Shown piece after piece: positions 22,156 through 34,199 of a stretch of DNA of 64,000 bases (its first letter is position 1; each line of letters opens with the position of its first letter). The stretch is from Rachycentron canadum. Lineage: Eukaryota > Chordata > Actinopteri > Carangiformes > Rachycentridae. The stretch lies in assembly GCA_038496675.1 (NCBI GenBank), contig CM076669.1:15632230-15696229 (forward strand), read 5' to 3'. The position numbers were made by a program, and so were the translations under genes. The notes beneath the pieces are model-generated. The model saw nothing but the letters and a program-made list of their open reading frames with translations, was not told where the DNA came from and searched no databases.

Positions 22156-22884
22156 AATTATTATTAAGAATTATTATTGTGGCCCTCTGATAGAATAATC
22201 CTAAAAGTGTTTTTCATGCTGCTGTGTTTCAATTTGCATACCTCTGTTAATACACTCACATGTAGTACACTTTCTTCACAGTATACTCACTAGTTACGAC
22301 ACTGCTGTTGTGTATAATAATGCTCACAACATTTGACCACGTTTGTCACCTGCCAACATTTTTACCAGCTGCTTTGCTCTCATGACTTATAAATGAACTT
22401 TTTACTTTCTTCTATGGTTCCCCTGTCCTGTCCCCTGTCTTCCTCTCCAGTCAGCCCCAATATTTTGAAAGTTGGTTGATGGTTATCATGCACTGTTGCC
22501 ATGCCTATGTGTGTGTAAATGCATGTATGTGCTCAAAATAGCAGTAATATGATATGAGGGTACACAAATTGAGACATTGCATCAGCTCCTGAGCAAAATA
22601 CAGAAGAATCCCGGTTCACATTTATATACTTGACTAGATAGAAAACTCTGGAATCTTTTTCCCAAGATGAAACCTTTTGAAATTGCAATCACTCTAAATG
22701 GTAATGACATTTTCTCACAAAATATGAAACATTTGGGAGCCTGAGATGCTGTGATATGTGGTCTGCAGTCAGTCAACACACACACACACACACACTGGAT
22801 GTATAATTTATTATCTCCTCTGAAGTCTCTTCTGAATGTGTATTAACACAAATATATCTGACTGCACATAAGATCTTTAAACTC
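22156..22884. other. Intergenic; nothing recognised
   Basis: AT-rich sequence with a short (CA)n near 22778-22795. No gene. Confidence 0.5.
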
Positions 22885-23415
22885 ATCCTTAATCTTGCAG
22901 TGATAAGTTATTCAAAAAAATGAAAACCCCACCAGTTTGAGACAATTTTATCCTTGTGACATGGAGCATTATCCTGAAGGAAGTAACCATTAGAATATGA
23001 TAAACTGTGTCCAAAAAGGGATGAACACGGTCAGCAGCGATACTTAGACTGTGGCATTCAAACCACGATCGATTAATTCCCACCACCATCACACCACCTC
23101 CACCAGGCTGGACTCGTGGTACAAGGCAGGTTAGGTCCATGGATTTAAGTTCTGGTCCTACAATCTGCTGCCTCAGCAGAAATCCTGATCCATTGGATCA
23201 GAACACATTTTTTTCTAATCTTCAAGGTTTCTGTTCTTGGCTGACAGGAAGTGGAACCTGATGTGGTCTCTGCACAACATTTCAACATTTTGCTCATTCT
23301 GATGCTTCTCTCCTCACCACAGATGTAAAGAATAGTTATCTGAGTGACCATGGACTTTCTTTCAGCTCTAACCAGTCTGTACATTCTCCTCTGACCTCGC
23401 TATCATCATGGAAAT
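22885..23415 (-). pseudogene. Tc1/mariner transposase relic (central and C-terminal part)
   Basis: On the minus strand two frames together cover much of a Tc1 transposase. At 23145-23384 is the helix-turn-helix/linker part (RLVRAERKSMVTQITILY, then SCQPRTETLKIRKK). At 22889-23140 is the catalytic-core part with the diagnostic VQPGGGGVMVVGI and later VHPFLDTVY. Frameshifts and stops separate them, and both the N-terminus and the terminal repeats are missing. It belongs to the same family as the 17862-18241 relic. No active product is possible. Confidence 0.8.
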
Positions 23416-23571
23416 CAGTCTGCGTCTGCAACTCGTCTCCCTACATAAAGATATTATATCACAGACGTCCACCTCAAGGAAATAAACATGCCATACCATT
23501 CAATCTCCACTTCGCAAACTCATTGTTTCAGAAATGGCCTTTTCACCCACATCAAGTGACTGGTAATTTAA

Positions 23572-23953
23572 AGGTCCTATATCTTAACTACTCCAGTTTT
23601 ATTTTAGGTGTTGATATCCATAAGAACCATAAAAACCATCTGTCATTTTACATCTCCTCTCTGAGACTTATATCTGGAGCTCTAATAACAACAGGCCATC
23701 CCTTCTGATTGGCTGACTTAATCAAATAAAAATATGGCCAATTTCAGGTAAGTAAATCCCACAAGTTTGGGTGGATGTGGCTAGGGGTGGGGCTGAGGAT
23801 GGTGACTGCTTTGTTGTGACATCACAAAGTCCCAGAAGTCCTGACGGCTGGTTTTAAGGCTCAGTTTCTGAAAACAGGCTGTGAGCATTTCTCTGTGTCT
23901 GAGGCCTTTGACTATAAAGCAGGTCTTGATTCTATATTAATACTGTGAAAGTC
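23572..23953. mobile_element. TTAA-MITE, rearranged copy with an inverted internal junction (copy 4)
   Basis: TTAA (23568-23571) precedes AGGTCCTATATC. The body runs in minus orientation through GACATCACAAAGTCCC and TTTCTGAAAACAGGCTGTGA to about 23912. It then flips to plus orientation (AAAGCAGGTCTTGATTCTAT, ATTAATACTGTGAAAG). A simple insertion would not give both orientations. Confidence 0.7.
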
Positions 23954-25017
23954 ATGTAATTACTTTCAAGTAATCGTTAAAATTATTGTTTCTATATTGA
24001 ATGAAAATGTCCAATTACATGATCTTATTGTCTGCAATTGGTTACTTTAGCCAGAGAGCTGAACTGTATAAGCTGTGCATTTCTGTGATCATGTATAGAA
24101 GCACTGTAAAATGAAGACACAAATTACAAAAAATAGGCCAACTGACATTCACACATTTGTAAATACAGCTCCACGGAGGATAACTGCCTGTGTGCACCCT
24201 GGGCACAAGTACAGTTTATGTGGTACAGTTAGTGTTTGGTAAATTAGCTTTCAGGCTACAGCCGCACTCCTCACTGTGAACGTGTGATAAAGATTAAACC
24301 AGCGCGCTCTGAAACAGGGGCAAGCCATTCATTATTGATGATCAAATCTCTCTGAAGATGCCCTAAATAGACTTGTGTGGTTGCATAACATATGTGTAGC
24401 TTGTGAGCCTGTGATGAGACTTTCCTGTCATTACTGGCTTCTATGAATGAGAACAACTTGTAACACCTAGCTCCAGTCAGGCCCCTCTCTGTTAGCCTGA
24501 CCACTCACAAGAAGGCAATGCTTCGTTTCAGCTGTGTTAGATCGTTTTTTAGACCTGCTTTTATGTGATTTGAATTAGCTCGCTTTTTGCTAATGCTCAC
24601 AGACATTAAAAGAAGATACCCAAACATTCATTTTGTGCACATTGAAAAAGCACTTTTGCCTTCATTCCTGCTACACAAATGTTGAACTATCTTTCTATTT
24701 TTGTGCAGAAAAAATAAACCTTTCTCCTCCTTCCAGCTAGACCTCAGCCCACTGAGGTCACTAACAGGCTGCTAAATTCTTCGATTTACCACATACTTCC
24801 AAAAAAAAAAAAAAAAAAAAAAAAACCCAGGTACTTGTAGTGCAAGGACAAATACATGGACGTGCTAAGTACGTGCTAAGTACGGTGGAGTTAAAGAGGC
24901 TTTCATGGCTTGAAGGTTGAAACCTCTCCATGTGCTGTGAAAGTGGAGATAACAGATGTACACTTTTCAAGCAACATTCTGGGTTTGTATGTAATTGGTT
25001 CCTAAGTTAAATCAATA
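23954..25017. other. Intergenic; nothing recognised
   Basis: AT-rich sequence with a long A-run at about 24800-24825. No gene recognised. Confidence 0.5.
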
Positions 25018-25430
25018 GATGGACATTTTGGGAAATACACTTTGCTTTCTGGCAGAGTTACATGAGGTTTGGTTTAAGAATTGTGGGGCAAATAATAAAA
25101 TGAAATTGGTGTATTTTATTTTAAATTAAAACAGCTTTTGTTCTTGAACATGATATGAAGATAAATCAGACAGACTAGTCTCTGACTAATAATAATAAAT
25201 AATAAATAACTGAAGTCAACTCAGATGAACTTTTCAACAGTTTAAAGTTTAGTTCTTCTGAAGCAACAGACTTCAGTGGTCTTTTAGTGAATTTGTTAAA
25301 CTAGAGTCTGAGGGGTACAAAAAAAGGACAGTGAAAGTAAGAATATGTCCTTGGAGAGAATTATTTGTCCATATGTTAGTTTAATATAAGCCTACAGTCA
25401 GCAGCCACTTAGCTTAGCACAAACACAGGA
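25018..25430. repeat. Teleost interspersed repeat, CATTTTGGGAAATACAC type (copy a)
   Basis: Starts with GGACATTTTGGGAAATACAC, then CTTTCTGGCAGAG, and ends near CACTTAGCTTAGCACAAACA. Related pieces lie at 26120-26290 and 56585-56870. The layout matches a common fish repeat from memory; the class is not determined. Confidence 0.5.
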
Positions 25431-25731
25431 AATGCCTGTCTAAAAGTATCAAAATGTGTGTATAAGCACATCTAAACCTCAATAAATAACTGTCTAGTTT
25501 GGTTAATTTTACACTTTTAACTAACAAGATCTAATATGTTTTGGATACCCTTGGAGTTTGTTAACATTCATATTATTTTTACATAATACAGATATATGAG
25601 TTAAACAATCAGTCAACACCATGACTGAGTGTTTCCACCTTTAGCTGCACTCAACCAATGACAGTCTGACAAAAACACATTCAGACAGTCAGGAATTCAT
25701 ACATCACAAACCTAAGGAACCAATCTTAACA

Positions 25732-25950
25732 ACTTGTGGGGACAGGGGGTGGGGCTAAATAAACCTGAAACCTTGTCAGTGCAAAGAGACAGAGTTAGTA
25801 TTAGCACAACCACTAACACTGTGTCAGCCACTACCAGTTAATAAACAAACAAAAGCTGCTAACTACGCTAACTGTTCTGATATGTCTCTGATTCTGGCCG
25901 CAACAGACTCCTGGTCTGAGTCTGGGTCTCAGTGAGGCTCAAACATGAGG
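25732..25950 (+). repeat. Dispersed repeat B, GGGGCTAAATAAACCTGAA type (copy 1)
   Basis: Shares with 27493-27765 the ordered blocks ACTTGTGGGG, GGGGCTAAATAAACCTGAA, CCTTGTCAGT, AGAGACAGAGTTAG, AACACTGTGTCAGCCA and GAGTCTGGGTCT. Partial copies lie at 40022-40215 and 46472-46536. No termini or coding capacity are recognised. Confidence 0.7.
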
Positions 25951-26119
25951 AAACAAGATATTAATATTTTTTTCAGTTTAAACATGTCTGAAGAGGAACT
26001 TTAAATGAGCTTTGCTGGTAGGATTTTTAAATTTGTTGTCTTCAGCCACAACCAACACTAAGTCACATCACTTGAGTGCACACAGCTGCCTCTGGAGACA
26101 CTTGTCTCCACACATACAA

Positions 26120-26290
26120 AAGCTACTACTTCCCAACACCTATAAACAGACTTTGGCAAGTTTCCTTTAAGCTAACTGGCTGCAGGCTGTAACCATATAA
26201 CGGATACATCTAAGACTGGTGTCAATTCTCTGACATCACTCTGACATTTTGGAAAATACACATATTTGCTCTCTGGCACAAACTAGTACT
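26120..26290. repeat. Teleost interspersed repeat, CATTTTGGGAAATACAC type (copy b)
   Basis: Contains TTAAGCTAACTGGCTGCAGG and CTGACATTTTGGAAAATACAC, related to the copy at 25018-25430. Strongly diverged. Confidence 0.4.
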
Positions 26291-27281
26291 ATTACATTGC
26301 CTGCAGTGTCAAAAATGAGTTCAACATACAAACTGCTTAACATACAGTGTATTGTAAATCTGAAACAATGTTTACAACTGGTTTTCCAAAGGTGTGACAA
26401 CGAGTACACAGCTGCAGCTGATATAATTAATTATGGCCAGGACTGATTTGACAGGTTAATGAACACTGGCAGATGTAATTGTCAGGATTTGGTACGCCTG
26501 ACTCAAACTTACCTATTATTAATTCTGTTAGTGGCAGCTGTGTCCACTGCCGTCTGAGAAATAGATGTGCGGTCATTTTTAGCAGGTGACTGTAAGATGC
26601 TAATGCTAACCTGAACTCAAATGCTAACCCTGACCTTTACCCTGCATCTTAGAGATTTTCTAGGGAGCTAAATATAACCAACATCAGGATGCAATGATAT
26701 CTTGCCCACATAAAGAAACAGCAAAAAAGAAAATATAAGAAAACACCCATGTAAACATAAAAATAACCCAAAACTAAATATGGCAGAGCTAAAATATGAT
26801 AGTATCAGTTATGGATTGATGTTCAGGGTTCATTGTGTGGCTCTACTTTACTCATCTATTGGTCAGGACAACTGGGGAGTGAGCAGAGAGCAGTTTAGTT
26901 TAAAACTATTACAGAAGTCTGCTGTGGTAAAATTAAATTTTAAAGTGGTATTGTCATAAAATGGAGAGCCGAAGGGAAAAAAAAAAAAAAAAACACCAGA
27001 CAGCAGCCTCAGGGCAGAGATGAGGCCGGCAGCTGGAGCTGAGCAGGAGTGGGAGAGGTTTGACAGAGAAGTGGATCAAATGTCCTTGGCGACCCGGTTA
27101 GGAAAGTGAGAGCAGTGTTAACAATTGTTATTCAGTGTGTATCACCAAAATACACTACACAACAAACATGTTGAGAGTCTGAGCGTTTCTTCAAATAACA
27201 TGGGCACTGATGATTTTGAACATATGTAATTTGTGCAGTGTTTAGATCCATGTATGCTGCTGTGTGCTTCTGCTCCTTGTT
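26291..27281. other. Intergenic; nothing recognised
   Basis: AT-rich sequence with an A-run at about 26979-26994 and a short purine-rich, GC-richer patch just after it (27000-27060). No gene recognised. Confidence 0.5.
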
Positions 27282-27318
27282 CTGTGTAACACCATCAAAT
27301 GTTGATGGTGTTACACAG
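27282..27318. repeat. Perfect 17-bp inverted repeat (hairpin)
   Basis: CTGTGTAACACCATCAA (27282-27298) is exactly complementary to 27302-27318 around a 3-base loop ATG. No similar copy was seen elsewhere in the window. Confidence 0.88.
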
Positions 27319-27492
27319 GAGAATGTTGAGAGGAATAGTGTGAAATCATCCACAACAATGTTATACAAACTACATGCTGACACACCTGTAAACACAATGT
27401 TCTATAACAACACTAGTATTCAGTGCCTTAAGTATTTAACTGTGTTATCATCTGCATATGATGTTTTTATACACATACACAACTAATCCCTT

Positions 27493-27765
27493 TAACTTGT
27501 GGGGTCGGGGGTTGGGGCTAAATAAACCTGAAGCCTTGTCAGTACAGAGAGACAGAGTTAGCATTGCCAATTAGCACAACCACTAACACTGTGTCAGCCA
27601 TTGCCAATTAATAAACAAATAAAAGATCTCCTTGATTCTGGTCTCAACAGAGTCCTGATCTGAGTCTGGGTCTGACTGAGGCTCAAACATGAGGCTGAGT
27701 CTCTCTGATGTTTCCTCCTCTAACATCTTCATCCTCTTTGCTCTCTCACCTGTCAACATGGAGCC
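27493..27765 (+). repeat. Dispersed repeat B (copy 2)
   Basis: The longest copy. It has the blocks listed for 25732-25950 and continues through GAGGCTCAAACATGAGG and TTTCCTCCTCTAACATCTTC, a block also present in the 40-kb copy. Confidence 0.7.
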
Positions 27766-27943
27766 AGCAGCAAGCAGAGATTTTCATTAAGGGAGGAAAC
27801 GTACATGAGCTTCCTTGTCTTGGTGAGAAAACCATGTTAAAAAAAATATGAATAATTTTTACTTTACTTTGGAGTTTTGGTCTCTTTCTATCACATTTAA
27901 TGGGTCATTGATTTAATTAATAATTTAAATGATCTTGTGGTAG

Positions 27944-28005
<62 letters not shown>
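27944..28005. repeat. (TA)n-(CA)n compound microsatellite
   Basis: Eight TA units pass directly into about 23 CA units. Confidence 0.95.
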
Positions 28006-28009
<4 letters not shown>

Positions 28010-28583
28010 TACAGTTATTATTAGCATTAATGGGAAATCTGTCTCTAAGACCATCTGAAGATGTGATCTTTTTCAGGTATATATTTTCCTTCCTGTCAAC
28101 TTTCCTCCCACCTGAATAAGTAGAGGACTGAACTCTTACTCTGGTTTGCAGCCATAGTCCTTCAAAAATGCGCTGTAAACTTTTGAGTTTGAGAGGCTGA
28201 ACATGCAAATCTTCACATCTTTCATAGCCACTTTGTTGTATGCTGACAGATTTCCTATAATTTAGCTACAGCGACAAAACAAGCATGACTGTGCTTGGAG
28301 CTTTTAAATTCCATATGTGGCTCCTGCACTTCACATGGTTCCTAGATGTTTTGCTGAAGTTATGCTTTTTAAAAATTAAAAATATTTTTTAATGTTGTTT
28401 GTGACTTTGGGGAAGTTGCGTGCATAATGAATCTACTTTTCACTGTTATTTCTTCATGCCTTTATGTGCTAAAACCGCCACAAATATTTGGATCTGACAC
28501 CATCCCATAAACCCAACCTCAGCAGTGTAAAACATCATTTTCTTTGCTCTCAAAGATAACACAAACCATCCTCAAAGACATTT
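28006..28583. other. Intergenic; nothing recognised
   Basis: AT-rich sequence without coding signal. Confidence 0.5.
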
Positions 28584-28900
28584 CCTTTTTTTTTTTTTTT
28601 TTTTTGTTTTGGCAGCTGCCTCACAGTGTGGCGTGGCAGACTGCCGCTACCTCTCACTGTCCTTTTCCCAGACAATCCACTCACTTGTACTTTTCCACGG
28701 CCGCCGGTTTCTATGGCAACAAAAGAGGAAAAAGAAGAAGAGGAGGCTGGGGCTTGACAGAACACTGTCAAGCAGACAGCACAGGAGCGGCTGGGATCCT
28801 CATGAGGTGGGAGAATACCCAGAGGGGGAAAGCAGGGTGGGAGAGTTCAGCAGAAACAAAACTGCACCGTTAAATGATTCAAGATGTGTAAGTTTGTCAA
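28584..28900. promoter_or_regulatory. GC-richer island with RFX X-box; candidate regulatory element
   Basis: A T-run and CAG (28584-28613) are followed by about 250 bp of GC-richer, CpG-containing unique sequence. GTTTCTATGGCAAC at 28707-28720 fully fits the X-box rule RYYNYY-N2-RRNRAC bound by RFX factors. A 202-codon open frame (28609-29217) lacks an ATG start and shows no known domain. It could be an exon entered through the T-run/CAG acceptor, but I do not support that. Confidence 0.35.
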
Positions 28901-29737
28901 GCTTGTGCTATATCACTTCAATCTGGCTGGGCTTTGAGTTCATACTACAAAGACAAAATTATACAGTATCAAATATCAGCATGACAGCTACTATTTTATG
29001 CTTTTACTGGGAAATAGAAATATATTCACCACACAGTTCAGGTGCACACACACTAACAATTCTGTCAGTTGGCGAATCAGTTAATCAAAGCGCTGTGGCT
29101 CACACCCATACTGACATTTTATCGCTTTCATCCCATTTTCACTTAATTAATTATCAAAGGGAGGCAGAGAGACTGAGAACTGCACAGCCCACCAGGTATC
29201 AAGGGTACAATTTTTGACAATTAGTGTTCACAAAATAGTAATTTGTTCATTGAAATTAATAATTTGTACAATTAGATTAACAGGTGACCTCAAACGACTC
29301 ATTCTTTCAAACAAAAGGCAGCAAGTTATCATTGAACTTACATGTTGTTGCAGCCAGTCTGGCGGACAGGAGCAGGACCACAGTGTTAACAGTTGTGTTT
29401 TAATGCGGATACTGCATTCATTCCATTGCCTCGTAGCATCAGTTTTGATGCTAAACTGAACGCTGGTTAATTGCCTGCTGGTTAGTTTGTGCATAAGCAG
29501 TTGCAGGTAGTTGTCTAATAGGCCAATGGATCTAGTGGACTCTTTCGAAGCCGCGAAGGGCAAACTTTTGGTTTGCATCACCAGATGTGCCTGCCACAGT
29601 CAGCCACACCCAAAACCCATCCCACCTGGACCCACCACTTAACCTTGCAAGATTTAGTTTCTCTGAGTGTTCACCTGAAATGCATTGGAGCACTTAACAA
29701 TTACTCAATATTTGTGATGAATAATTAACAGTCTAAA
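28901..29737. other. Intergenic; nothing recognised
   Basis: AT-rich sequence. Short frames only. Confidence 0.5.
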
Positions 29738-30183
29738 GGTCGACCTCCATATGGTCTTTGAGTATAAATCAGGTCTAGGTTCTATAATCATACAGTGAAA
29801 GTATCAAAGGTCTCAGTCCACAGAGAAATGCTCACAGCCTGTATTCAGAAACTGAGCCTTAAACCCAGCCGTCAGGACTTCTGGGACTTTGTGATGTCAC
29901 ACTATCCAGCCCTGCAGGATCTGGCTTCTCTGAGTATTTATCTGAAATCTGGTATATTTTTATTGGATCACTCAGAAAACAGTCAGCCAATCAGCCAAAA
30001 GAGAGGTTCAGATCCAGTCTTCTGATTGGCTGACTGACCTGTTGTTACTAGAGGTCCAGAGCTCAGCCTGAGAGAAGAGATGTAAAGTCCTGAGATGGTT
30101 TTTGCTTCTTTAAACCACAAATATATTGTGTTATGGATATCAATACTTCAGATAAAACACTGGAGGTGTTAAAATGTGGACCT
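29738..30183 (+). mobile_element. TTAA-MITE, near full-length (copy 5)
   Basis: The left flank is a decayed CTAA and then AGGTCGACCTCC; the right end GTGGACCT is followed by TTAA (30184-30187). The body includes GTCCACAGAGAAATGCTCAC, GACTTTGTGATGTCACAC, TTGGATCACTCAGAAAAC and TCTGATTGGCTGACTGACCT. At about 446 bp it is the best guide to the full family structure here, together with the 41-kb copy. Confidence 0.8.
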
Positions 30184-30187
30184 TTAA

Positions 30188-31894
30188 TTGATGACTCAGA
30201 TAAGAGCAGCATTCAGGTGTGCCTGATTTTTGGGTTTGAGTTTGATTGCTTTTAATGTACATGCTGCTTGATTGATTTTTGCTTATTGTAACATTAATGT
30301 AAAAGGTCTATTGCTTTGAAGCAAGCTGGTTCAATAACTGAAGCTGTTTGTGCTGGGAACGTGTGATTGGCTGAGGGAGTGAGGGTTGGGGAATCAACAC
30401 TGACAGACAAAATTGCAAATCTAAATTAAGTTAAAGGGCACTGAACAAGAAATGTAATTAACTCCATTCAAATGTGTTAGTAAAAAACTCAGAGCTTACT
30501 GCTCTGCTGAACTACCTATGTCTGTATGACTTTGTGTGTCCCAGGCTACACACAGACCTCTAACCCCGATCCAGGCCCCCAGACCTGTTAGAGCCTTTAC
30601 ATGAGCAGGAAGTGAAGGCAACATGTGACAGCCACTGGCCCATGGGCAGCTGTCAGACAGCAGTGCTGAACACATTAGAGTTAGATCAGAGGGAGTCAGC
30701 ACACACTGACACTTGTATGAGGATACACACACACACACACATTCAGAGAGAGAATAAAGGAAGCAGAAGGCCAGTTAGAGCCATTTCCTCTGCTGAGTGG
30801 GCTAATTGGGACGTAAAGTTGTTAACCTGCTCTGCAGCTCTGGTTACACCCTCTGTAAACAGTCTGGTGTGTGTGTGTGTGTGTGTGTGTGTGTGCATAC
30901 TAAAGCTGTCTCTATCCATCAGTACTGAGCAGGAATTTGTGTTGGCTGGAAGCACCAGTGTTTGACAGGTATAGCTGGGGAGAGAGAGGAGGAAGAGGAG
31001 GGAGGGAGAAGGCAGATCTGAAGAACCCGTCTGCAGACTGAACAGCCGGCAAGAATATAACCCTGGGGCGATGGAACACAAGCTATAGCAGTTTGCTAAC
31101 AGTCACGAATACAGCTTGATACATCATAGATAAGAGTTAACATCCTCGAGGCTGTTGGTTCTGGCTGGAAGACAGCAGAGATCTGTTTCAAAAGCCCTCT
31201 TCAGGGAATCTATTGAAAGATCCATCATTTAGCTTCTGTTATCTGTGCAGCGGTCATCTGAGGCCTCACTCCAATCAATATTTCACCACAACTCACCATG
31301 AAGCAAGGGGGGCTGAGTGGAGCCAAGCTGGGTAATTTAATATAGAAGCAGCTCGTCCACTCTTTCCTTGTCTTTGCTTTTGTCAAATGTGATTTTGATC
31401 AGAATCGGGATGTGCATGGTGAGAGGATGAAGAGCAGGAAGTGGGAGAGAACAGCAGTGTAGCCTTGGACTTTTGGGACCTACCTGTCTGCTGTATCTGT
31501 GCAAATCTTAGGCAGATAAAAACATCCTCTTTGTGTTAGTCCAGTACATAATGGGCCAAGTTTCTGCCATTTCTGGCTTGGTTGCTCAAAACATCATAAG
31601 CTGTACATCTATAGTTTTTTATAGCTGTTCGGAATGGGAACGTGAATAGGTTCTCTCCTTTAAGGTGTTCATGGTGTTTTATTCACAAAAATTGACAGCG
31701 GTGGGTGTAAGGAAAGGTTAAAACTCACCCAATGTTTCACCTCTGCACACCTGGACGAACACGGTGGGAAGTTTTGGAGATGTACAAAAGTTGTGTGATG
31801 TAAACCTCCCCATGTCTACATCTGATAGGGTCTCCATTGGGAACACACCGCCTGCATGGTGTGCGTGTGGAAGCTGTGTTGCTGGTACATTTCT
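30188..31894. other. Intergenic; nothing recognised
   Basis: Contains a short CA run near 30725-30740, a (TG)n at 30867-30895 and a purine-rich patch at 30980-31020. No gene recognised. Confidence 0.55.
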
Positions 31895-32066
31895 TTTTGT
31901 TTCTGGTCTTTTTTTTTAAAGATAGAACCGTGTAGAGAGACGGGAAATGAGACAGAGAGAAAGGGAATGACATGCAGGAAAGAGTCACGAATTGAACCGG
32001 TTTGCCTTTCGGAGTATTTGCACCCACATGGTACACCCACTGAGCTATTAGGTCGCCTCCAGCTCT
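31895..32066 (-). mobile_element. tRNA-related SINE (copy 2)
   Basis: On the minus strand the head reads like a tRNA: an A-box region TAATAGCTCAGTGGG, then about 35 bases later a B-box GGTTCAATTC. The shared tail block CTTTCCTGCATGTCATTCCC and a T/A-rich end follow. The stem bases do not form a proper cloverleaf, so it is a SINE and not a tRNA gene. Confidence 0.7.
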
Positions 32067-32855
32067 GTCTTTCTACAGAGACATTGCAGGACACTCAAGG
32101 GTTGCATTTCTTTTCATTTTAAGTTCATTTCTGATTGATATTTGACACAAAATATCTCCACATGCAGCTGCTAAATAGATAATATGTTTATATTTATTCT
32201 GTCTGTCTCATATTCAGATTCAGTCTAGACATAGACACTATAGTGGAACATGTCTTCTTTATGCGATTTTGCTGTTATAATGCCAATATGACTTCAACAG
32301 GTATCTCTGTCTACATTTACTGGGAACTGGGTGCGTCACACGTGAAAAATGTCTGGGATGCTGACTCTCTAGATCCCAGCTGAGCCACCTCAGCTAAACA
32401 CACTGAACTGACAACTTGAGTTTATTAAGTGTTTCACAGCAGTAAACATCTGTAAAGTTAAACATAATGTTTAATAAAAGTGTGTTTGGGCCATGCACGG
32501 ATCAGTCTCTGATGAGAAGTCTCTGTGTATCTGTGCATTGATAAAATAGCATTAGATTCATGAAGCTCCAGGAACAGCTAAAATGTTGAAACATTTTCCA
32601 CTCAGTTTGCACAGCTGTGCTGCCCACTCACATCTTTCTGTTTTTTTCACGCAGTCATACCATGTCTAAAATTTACCTCATGCTCTGTTTGAAAACACTG
32701 TAACAGATATTTTGTGTGTGTGTGTGTGTGTATAAAACCGACATACATATCTTATTCCTCTCTCCCACAGACCTCCATTGTTGTCCAAAAACTATTTAAA
32801 ACACATCAGTAAGCCACAGCAATGCACTGGGTGACGTGCTCCTTTATTGTTGTGA

Positions 32856-32909
<54 letters not shown>

Positions 32910-34199
32910 TCTTGATGCCAGAAATACTTACTTGCACATGAAGAGCGTATTTCTCTGCTGCTGAAAATAGCCCCCAACGATCACACTATTTACTGCTGTT
33001 TGAGCAGCATTTGCTAAAATCTACAGAGCTCAGCTGTTTAAGACACATGCAACATTGAACTCTGGTTATCAGCCAGCATCACAGGACTGACTGAGCTCAC
33101 TGTGCACCAGCATATATATGCACCTCTTCCATGTCATTGTCAGCTAGCAGTTATTCGTGAATTAAAGGAGCTAGACCAGAACTACAGTAAGGATCTGGTT
33201 ATTTAAACTCTAGTATCAGTCTGTCTGTCTCTGACTCCATAAAAGCAGCAGCATGTGTTTACAGTTACAGTCAGCTGGGGTCATAAAACATGTGGACAGC
33301 AGGCATCTACACCCACCACCTACACTGCACCACACACCACAGGGAGCAGACCACTGGGTGCCACATTGTAGAATTGTATGCATCTCCAAAAAATATGTGT
33401 AAAACAAATTCTATTGAAACAGACAGGTTTTTATTTTAAATAAAACAAAGTAAGTCCATAAAATTAGAATAGCAACTATTTCAATAGAGAGTCAGTAGAT
33501 TCTTTAAAGGTTCTGTCAACAATCGTCATTGCCACTAGATGTTGCACTGGACCACCAGCCCAAAATAAGTTCTTCATTGGCCTTTGCTTGACCACAGTGG
33601 AAGCAGCTACTAAATACCCAACACATAGCTTCCATATACACAAGTGCCAATCTAGCCACAACCATTAGCCCACGCTAGCATTGCTGCAATATGCTCCACA
33701 GCAATGCTGACAGTTAGCCTGCTGGTGATTGCAACATTCGCCGAACAAATTCATAGTAAGGGTGAAAGCAGGTCGTTATCATGCTACTGTAGCCATCACT
33801 AATGAAAACACAGGTGTAACATTATGTAGCATCAAGTTACTGAGGAGGAGGAGGTGGATGAAGAAATGGTTTCTTTAATGGAGGAAATTGTGGAAGGTCA
33901 CGCTGCGCACCGTACCGTGTCATCTCACATGTGGGTGGAGCCTGTGTGTTTATGAAAGTGGGGAGGACCAACAATTTAATTAGAGACTCGCCTGCAGTAA
34001 CATGCACACACTGCCAGACCGGCTGCCAAAACACAGACACTGACTCAGATTAGAACACACACGGAGGGGTTGTGACCTTGCTTCTACTATATCTCTACTA
34101 TCTACTATCTATTGAAAATTTTTTTTTTTTTGCTGTGTTTAAAATATTGTGTACAGAACCTTTAAATTATACAAGGAACAAGGATGTGTTTGTGAGCCA
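32067..34199. other. Intergenic; (CA)n at 32860-32907, no gene
   Basis: Includes a (TG)n at 32713-32731 and a 48-bp (CA)n at 32860-32907. The 33.6-33.75 kb part has GCTAGC/GTTAGC-rich repeat texture. No coding exon recognised. Confidence 0.55.

Noticed and set aside
27282..27318. microRNA precursor
   Set aside because: A 17-bp perfect stem with a 3-base loop is too short for Drosha/Dicer processing; likewise the hairpins at 4709, 22083 and 41056.
28609..29217. 202-codon open frame, the longest of the window
   Set aside because: No ATG start, no known domain, and the second half is AT-rich. A T-run/CAG acceptor precedes it, but no partner exon is visible.
31990..32066. Possible tRNA gene on the minus strand (A- and B-box present)
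   Set aside because: Stems do not pair as a cloverleaf, and a SINE tail follows; it is a tRNA-derived SINE.
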